A stretch of 64,000 nucleotides of DNA, taken from Streptomyces pseudovenezuelae. GTDB lineage: Bacteria > Actinomycetota > Actinomycetes > Streptomycetales > Streptomycetaceae. Position numbers and translations under genes: made by a program. Location: the NCBI RefSeq assembly GCF_029892565.1, contig NZ_JARXVH010000029.1:30099-94098 (forward strand), written 5' to 3'. Below, piece after piece: positions 58,908-64,000 of the stretch (position 1 is the first letter of the stretch; each line of letters opens with the position of its first letter). The notes beneath the pieces are model-generated. The model had not been told where the DNA came from and ran no database searches. It saw only the letters and a program-made list of their open reading frames with translations.

Positions 58908-61087
58908 CGGGCACTGTCCTCCTGGTCCAGCGCGGCCAGTGCCCGCTGTTCGACGACCTCGGCCAGGTCGGACAGGACCGGCAGCTCGAAGACGGTGCGG
59001 ACGGACAGCTCGACGCCGAGCGCCTCCCAGACCTCGCTCGTGAGCCGCATCGCGGCCAACGAGGTCCCGCCGAGGTCGAAGAACGAGTCCGAGGCGGCGA
59101 CCCGTTCGACGCCGAGCAGGTCGCACCAGGAGCCGGCGAGGAACTCCTCGATCACCGTGGCAGGTTCGCGGTGGGGCCGCGAGGGCGCCGACGGCTCCTC
59201 TCCGACCGGCACGGCAGCCGGGGGTTCGGGCACCGCCAGGTCGCCGCACGCGGTGCCGGGAGCGGCCACACCCTCGGTGAGTACGCCGACGAATCCGTCC
59301 AGCAGCGTCGTCGCTGTCGTCTCGTCGAACCGTTCGGTGTTGTAGCAGAGCTGTATCTCAGTGCTGAAGGCTGTCTCGTTCACCAGGAAGGTCGCCTCGT
59401 TCTGCGCGGCGCCGCCGTCCAGTCCGCCGAGGGAGCGGATCTCCACCTTCTCCCCGGTGGCACGCACGGGCGCTCCCGCGGGGCGCAGGGACAGGACCAC
59501 GGGTGTCAGCGCCACGCCGTACGGACGGCTCACACCTGCGGCGAGCGCCGCGTCGGCGATCTGTGCTGCAGGCAGGTCGGCGTGGCCGAGCGCGCGGCCG
59601 GAGGCCAGCGCGGCCACGGCGGTCAGAGACTGGAAGGTCATGTCCGGGGTGGACCTGATCCGTACCGGGAGCATCGTGAGCAACGGGGCGACGACCCGCT
59701 CGAGTGCCGCCAGGTCGCGCCGGGCGGCCGGGACGCCCACCACGACGTCCGGCTGTCCGGTCCACCGGGCGATCACTACGTGGAGTGCCGCGAGGCAGAC
59801 CGCGGCGGGGCTGGAGCCCGCGCTGTCGCCGAAGACGCGCAGCGCCTTCGCGAGCGCGGGCTCCAGCGGCCGGACCACGCGTGCCCCACGGTGTCCGGGA
59901 ACTGCCGTGCGCGGTGCCGGTGACAGCGCGTACGGCGGTACGGCGCCTTCGAGTTCGGACTGCCAAAAGGCCCTGTCGGCTCTGGCCGTGACGGCGAACA
60001 GCTCCTGTTCGTACCGTGCGACGTCGCCCGGCTGGACCTGCGGTTCCGGCAGGAGGTGTGCGGATCCGTCCAGCGTGGCGGCGAGCTCGTTCACGAAGAT
60101 GCCGCTTGACCAGCCGTCGAAGGCGAGATGGTCGACGGCGATGGCGAGTTCAGCCCTGTCGGGGCCGGTGCGCAGGAGCGCTGCGCGCATCAAGGGTACG
60201 TCGCGGGCAGGGTCGAAGGCCTGCTGTGCCGCCTGCTGGACCACGCTGTCGCGCTCGGCCGCGGACAGCTCTCGCACGTCGTGTTCCGTCAGGGGAACGG
60301 GGGCCGCCGGGGCCACCACGCCGTAGGGGCCATCGGCGTTCTCGCGGATCAGGGTGCGGAGTGCCTCGTGGCGGGCGACGAATCCGTCGAGCGCCGCGCG
60401 GACCGCGGCCGTGTCGGCGGAACCGTCGATCCCCACCCGGAACGCCTCGGTGGTCACGCCGGGGAACGAACTGACCTGACGCAGTGCCCACAACTGCCGC
60501 TGCATGTCGGTGAGCTGTACCGTGCCGTCGCCCTGCATCCGGGACACGGTCGGCCACCGCCGCGTCCCGGCGGTCTCCACCTGGCGGGCGAGGGCCGCCG
60601 CCGTGGGTTCCGCGATGAAGTCCGCCAGGCTCACGTCGGCGGTCGTCTCGGTCCTGACCAGGGCGACGACCCGGGCCGCAGCCAGGGAATCACCGCCCAG
60701 CAGGTCGAACCTGTCCAGCGGACCGACGGGGTGTCCCAGGACGTCCGACATCAGGGCGGCGATACGCCGTGCCGTCCCGCCGCCCTCCCCACCCGCGGAG
60801 GCGATGTGGTCCCGCGCGGGTGCTCCGGCGGTGGCCGGCACCGGGGGCAGAGAGGTCCGGTCGGGTTCTCCGCCTCCGGTGAGCGGCAGCCGGTCGACGG
60901 CCGGCAGGGCGGCGGGCTCCAGGTGGTGCGGCAGTACCTCCTTGGGATACCCGCTCAGTTCGGCGGTGGTGACGTCGCCGCCTGTGGCCGCCTCGGCGGG
61001 TTCCACGTGGGCGGACAGCGCCGGAGCGCCGTGGCCTCGGGGGCCCGACGGGCCCGCGTCCGGAACATTTCGTAAACCGTGGGTCAT
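58904..61087 (-). CDS. NRPS protein PCP-C-PCP
   Basis: 727 residues. After a ~90-residue disordered start comes a first carrier domain (RFDLLGGDSLAAARVVALV), then a condensation domain whose C3 motif is AIAVDHLAFDGWS (first His replaced by Asp, catalytic His kept), then a second carrier domain (SFFDLGGTSLAAMRLTSE). There is no adenylation domain, so both carriers must be loaded in trans, the nearest candidate being the free A domain at 61084-63162. ATG 61087 overlaps the stop of that gene and its own stop overlaps the next start. Confidence 0.92.
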   Translation of the reverse strand: MTHGLRNVPDAGPSGPRGHGAPALSAHVEPAEAATGGDVTTAELSGYPKEVLPHHLEPAALPAVDRLPLTGGGEPDRTSLPPVPATAGAPARDHIASAGGEGGGTARRIAALMSDVLGHPVGPLDRFDLLGGDSLAAARVVALVRTETTADVSLADFIAEPTAAALARQVETAGTRRWPTVSRMQGDGTVQLTDMQRQLWALRQVSSFPGVTTEAFRVGIDGSADTAAVRAALDGFVARHEALRTLIRENADGPYGVVAPAAPVPLTEHDVRELSAAERDSVVQQAAQQAFDPARDVPLMRAALLRTGPDRAELAIAVDHLAFDGWSSGIFVNELAATLDGSAHLLPEPQVQPGDVARYEQELFAVTARADRAFWQSELEGAVPPYALSPAPRTAVPGHRGARVVRPLEPALAKALRVFGDSAGSSPAAVCLAALHVVIARWTGQPDVVVGVPAARRDLAALERVVAPLLTMLPVRIRSTPDMTFQSLTAVAALASGRALGHADLPAAQIADAALAAGVSRPYGVALTPVVLSLRPAGAPVRATGEKVEIRSLGGLDGGAAQNEATFLVNETAFSTEIQLCYNTERFDETTATTLLDGFVGVLTEGVAAPGTACGDLAVPEPPAAVPVGEEPSAPSRPHREPATVIEEFLAGSWCDLLGVERVAASDSFFDLGGTSLAAMRLTSEVWEALGVELSVRTVFELPVLSDLAEVVEQRALAALDQEDSAR

Positions 61088-63162
61088 GCCGTTTCCTCCG
61101 TGTGCTGTTCTCGTACCGTCACCGCTGTCGTCGTCGCGCCGCTCCGGCCCTCCGCGTCGAGCAACGCTGCGGGAGGTCCGGCGGGCGGGTGACTGTCGGG
61201 CTCCGCGGAAAGGGCCGGCGCCGCGTCGTGCAGCCCGCCGTAGCTGAGCATCTCGCTGTCCGTCGAGCGCGACGCGGGGGTCTCGGGCTCCCGGCCGGCG
61301 TGGGCGGGCACATGCTCGGCCACTTCTTCCCGCGCGGTTGCGCCGCCGCGGCGCGCGGGCACCAACTCGGGTGCGATTTCGTTACCGGACCCGGTCACCG
61401 GCCGGTCGGGATGCCGGCGGTTCCGCATCTCGCTGCCGGCGGCATTGGCCGCCGCTCGGGGTGACACCGAAGCATCACGCTCCCGGCGCAGCAGGTCCAG
61501 CAGCCGCCTGCCGCCCGCCGCTGCCGAGGAGCCGGTCCGGGGCGTGCGGACGGCCACCTGTTCCTCCGCGCGCTGCCTGAGCAGTGTGCGGTCCTGCTTG
61601 CCGCTGGTGGTCATCGGGACCGTGTCGGTGAGCAGGAATCTGCTGGGCACGTAGGCGGCGGGCACCTGGCCGGACAGGTGCTCCCGCAGCTGTGCCCTCA
61701 ACTGCTGGGCGTCCGCCCGTGGATCGGTGGGGCGTATCCAGGCGACCAGCTGGACGTCCTCGCCGATGCGGGCGGCCACCACGACTGCCTCGGCCACCTG
61801 GGGCGGGGTGGTCAAGTGGTGCTCCACCTCATGGGGTTCGATGCGCTGACCACGGATCTTCACCTGGTCGTCGATCCGTCCCAGGTACTCGAGTTCGCCG
61901 TGGACCAGCCTGACCCGGTCCCCGGTGCGGTACCAGGTCGGTACCGGGTCGGAGGGCGCAGCCGGCACGAACGCCTGGGCGGTCAGGTCGGGCCGGTTGA
62001 GGTAGCCGGTGGCCAGTGGCACACCGCCGATGTAGAGCTCGCCCTCCTCGCCAGCCGGCACCGGCGCTCCGTCGGGATTCATCACGCCGAGTACGCAGTT
62101 GTGGACCGGCCGGCCGATGAACACGCGGTCGATGGCGTCGGGGTCACGGGGACAGTCCCAGTACGTCACCTCGATAGCGGCCTCGGTGGGACCGTATAAG
62201 TTGTGGAGCCGGGCAGGCAGCGTGGCAGCGAACCGTCGCGCGACGGCGGCAGGCAGGGCCTCTCCGCTGCAGAACACGTCCCTCAGGCTGGTGCAGTGCG
62301 CGGCGTCGGACCAGCGCAGGAACTCGTTGAGCATCGACGGCACGAAGTGACAGATCGTGATCCCCGCCGCGACCACGGTGCGCGCGACCTGTACGGGCTC
62401 GCGGTGCTCCTCGGGTGCGAGGAAGACGCATCGCGCTCCGCTGACCAGCGGCATCCACAGCTCCCACCCGGACACGTCGAAAGTGACCGGGGTCTTCTGC
62501 AGGATCCGGTCGGTGGGTCCGATTCCGTACTCGTCCCGCATCCACAGCAGCCGGTTGCAGAGCGCCTGACTCGGCAGCAGCACGCCCTTGGGGGTGCCCG
62601 TGGATCCTGAGGTGAAGAGCACATAGACCGGCTGGACGGCGGCGACGGGCAACAGCGCGTCGAGAAGGGAGACCGGGGTCGTGGGCCGCAGCGATTCGGG
62701 GCCGGCGATGGGGGCTGTGGGGCGCAGTGTCTCCACGTCCAGGGCGTGGAGTTCCTGTGCCGCCATGGTCTGATGGGTCGCCGTCGAGGTCAGCGCGATC
62801 GAGGTGCCCGCTGTCGAAAGGACACGGCGGAGCCGGTCGGCAGGGTCCGCGGCGTCGACAGGAAGGTAGGGAAGTCCCGCTTTGAGGACGCCGAGCAGCG
62901 CTGCGAGCAGCCCCGCACTGCGGGGAACCGCCACCGCGACGGGGTCGCTGGACACGTCGTGTTCACGCAGCCTGCGTGCGACGGCGTCGGACCATAATTC
63001 CAGTTCGAGGTAGGTGAGTTCCTGCGTGTCGTCCACGACCGCGATCGCGTCCGGTGTGCGGACGGTGACCGCTCTGATCAGGCCGGGCAGCCCCGCCGGG
63101 CAGTGGTACTCCACCGTCCTGCCGGTCAGCTCGTCTGGGAAAGCGACGGGGTGCTCCTGCAC
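61084..63162 (-). CDS. Free-standing adenylation enzyme, predicted serine-activating
   Basis: About 692 residues from GTG 63162 (AAGGAG eight bases upstream). Motifs: A3 VLFTSGSTGTPKGV, A4 KTPVTFDVSGWELWMPL, A5 NLYGPTEAAIEVTYW, A7 YRTGDRVRL and A10 TTSGKQDRT. Aligning by hand to EntF gives pocket residues D-V-W-H-F-S-L-I-E-K, very close to the known serine code D-V-W-H-F-S-L-V-D-K. A ~180-residue low-complexity tail after the A domain may be a docking linker to the PCP-C-PCP protein encoded next. It is the first gene of the operon; its promoter region has been replaced by IS remnants. Confidence 0.92.
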   Translation of the reverse strand: MQEHPVAFPDELTGRTVEYHCPAGLPGLIRAVTVRTPDAIAVVDDTQELTYLELELWSDAVARRLREHDVSSDPVAVAVPRSAGLLAALLGVLKAGLPYLPVDAADPADRLRRVLSTAGTSIALTSTATHQTMAAQELHALDVETLRPTAPIAGPESLRPTTPVSLLDALLPVAAVQPVYVLFTSGSTGTPKGVLLPSQALCNRLLWMRDEYGIGPTDRILQKTPVTFDVSGWELWMPLVSGARCVFLAPEEHREPVQVARTVVAAGITICHFVPSMLNEFLRWSDAAHCTSLRDVFCSGEALPAAVARRFAATLPARLHNLYGPTEAAIEVTYWDCPRDPDAIDRVFIGRPVHNCVLGVMNPDGAPVPAGEEGELYIGGVPLATGYLNRPDLTAQAFVPAAPSDPVPTWYRTGDRVRLVHGELEYLGRIDDQVKIRGQRIEPHEVEHHLTTPPQVAEAVVVAARIGEDVQLVAWIRPTDPRADAQQLRAQLREHLSGQVPAAYVPSRFLLTDTVPMTTSGKQDRTLLRQRAEEQVAVRTPRTGSSAAAGGRRLLDLLRRERDASVSPRAAANAAGSEMRNRRHPDRPVTGSGNEIAPELVPARRGGATAREEVAEHVPAHAGREPETPASRSTDSEMLSYGGLHDAAPALSAEPDSHPPAGPPAALLDAEGRSGATTTAVTVREQHTEETA

Positions 63163-63174
63163 GTTCCCAGCTCC

Positions 63175-63305
63175 TTGGTGCTCGTATCGCCGTTCGAATT
63201 CTTGTTGGCGCCCAGTCCCGTCGTGGTCTTCGGGACATCCGCGGCCGCGCGGACAGACTGGGTGTCGATGATCGCCAGGGACGGGTCCTCTACTGACCTT
63301 TTCGG
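63175..63305 (-). pseudogene. IS5-family transposase fragment
   Basis: Directly upstream of the serine adenylation gene, the minus strand reads DPSLAIIDTQSVRAAADVPK and then TTTGLGANKNSNG, the conserved first-Asp region of IS5-type transposases. Nothing else of the element is recognisable. Confidence 0.7.
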
Positions 63306-63356
63306 GTTGCCTTCGGGTGGTGACGTTGGGTGATCCCTGCGGTATGCCGGTGTTAT

Positions 63357-63904
63357 GCGGTACGCGGATGGTGGGGGTCTGACTGCTGAGCGGCGGGCTG
63401 CGCGTGAAGGGATCCGGCTGGAGGCCGGGCAGAGGTTCGAATGAGGTGACAGGACTTCGGACATCGCCAAGGACCTGCGGGTGAGCGAGCGTTCGGTGGA
63501 GCAATGGCGCCGGGACTGGCGTGAAGGCGGTATCGAGGGTCTGAGGTCGAAGGGACGAAACTGCCGAAGCTGTCGGACGAACGGTTCGCCCTGCTGGAAA
63601 AGGAGCTGGCCAAAGGGCTGGCCGCGCAAGGCTGGGAAGATCAGCGGTGGACCCTGGAACGCCTCGGAACGCTGATCGGCCGCCAGTTCAAGGGCAGTTG
63701 CTCGATCACGGGAGTGTGGCGACTTCTGCACCGCCACGGCTGGTCCTGGCATCGCCCGGCCCGTCGCGCGATGGAACGTGACGAACACGAGGTCGGGCTC
63801 TGGAAGAAGGACGTGTGGCCGCAGGTGGAAGCACCGCGGCGGCGCTCGGGGCCTACATCGTCTTCGAGGACGAGGCCGGGTTCGCGATGGGTGTGGCTCT
63901 TCTG
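63357..63904 (+). pseudogene. IS630-family transposase, multiply broken
   Basis: Related to the IS630 at 16724. ADGGGLTAERRAAREGIRLE ends at an in-frame TGA near 63443. The sequence resumes with DIAKDLRVSERSVEQWRRDW and, after another frame change, ITGVWRLLHRHGWSWHRPAR. The catalytic core continues past 63840 in a changed frame (VFEDEAGF) and then stops. Confidence 0.75.
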
Positions 63905-63935
63905 TAGGGAGCTTTGGCCTGCGTGGTTGCTGACC

Positions 63936-63955
63936 GGGGGGGGGGGGGGGGGGGG
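63936..63955. repeat. Homopolymer of 20 G
   Basis: Twenty consecutive G residues within non-coding IS-derived sequence. It may be a sequencing or assembly artefact at a poorly resolved spot. Confidence 0.9.
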
Positions 63956-64000
63956 CCGGAGACGACTGGTGGACGGGTGCCGGCCTCCGGGTGGGGACCC

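Overview
The window is high-GC actinobacterial DNA, almost certainly from a Streptomyces or close relative. GC-rich third codon positions, SARP, PAS-LuxR and AfsR-type regulators, NRPS genes and Streptomyces-type insertion sequences all point this way. It looks like an accessory, IS-battered chromosomal region carrying at least three biosynthetic loci, several of them partly decayed. No tRNA, rRNA or CRISPR array was seen.

Region 1 (1-4953, minus strand) is a tightly overlapping operon. It starts with a 37-residue peptide gene with a double-glycine leader (4840-4953). After a perfect 20-bp hairpin come a C39-peptidase ABC exporter, a condensation-like protein without the HHxxxDG motif, a free carrier protein and an adenylation enzyme cut by the window edge. 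This suggests a ribosomal peptide that is exported and perhaps modified by carrier-bound chemistry.

Region 2 (5.7-14.4 kb) holds an IS701-like element, a fused alpha-beta glycyl-tRNA synthetase (possible self-resistance copy), a PAS-LuxR regulator and a SARP. The two regulators have near-identical upstream blocks with SARP-type heptamer repeats. IS debris lies between them.

Region 3 contains two direct copies of one operon. Copy A (14.4-23.0 kb) encodes a 116-aa protein, a SPASM radical SAM enzyme, a second radical SAM enzyme and an aldo-keto reductase, all intact. Its two PhyH-type dioxygenases and its P450 are broken by a MITE, an IS630, an IS701-type element and frameshifts. Copy B (31.2-34.8 kb) keeps exactly the two PhyH-type genes and the P450 intact and adds a cupin/JmjC-like gene. 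It was created by joining the promoter and first six codons of the 116-aa gene to the second dioxygenase gene. The two copies are therefore complementary. Between them (23.2-31 kb) lie nested IS remnants and an SDR/LysR divergent pair. An AfsR-like regulator (36.1-39.1 kb) sits upstream of copy B, separated from it by a complete ISAs1 element.

Region 4 (39.5-49.1 kb) carries a DrrAB-like ABC exporter with a divergent TetR repressor and a clear operator. It also holds a frameshifted pentapeptide-repeat membrane protein, a divergent PD-(D/E)XK-like / endonuclease VII-like pair, and IS1182 and Tn3 remnants.

Region 5 (49.2-63.2 kb, minus strand) is a seven-gene NRPS operon: a free Ser-type A domain, PCP-C-PCP, a C-A-PCP-TE protein fused to an MFS transporter, an unknown protein, a free PCP, an ATP-grasp enzyme and a second free A domain. 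IS5 and IS630 remnants and a 20-base poly-G run close the window.
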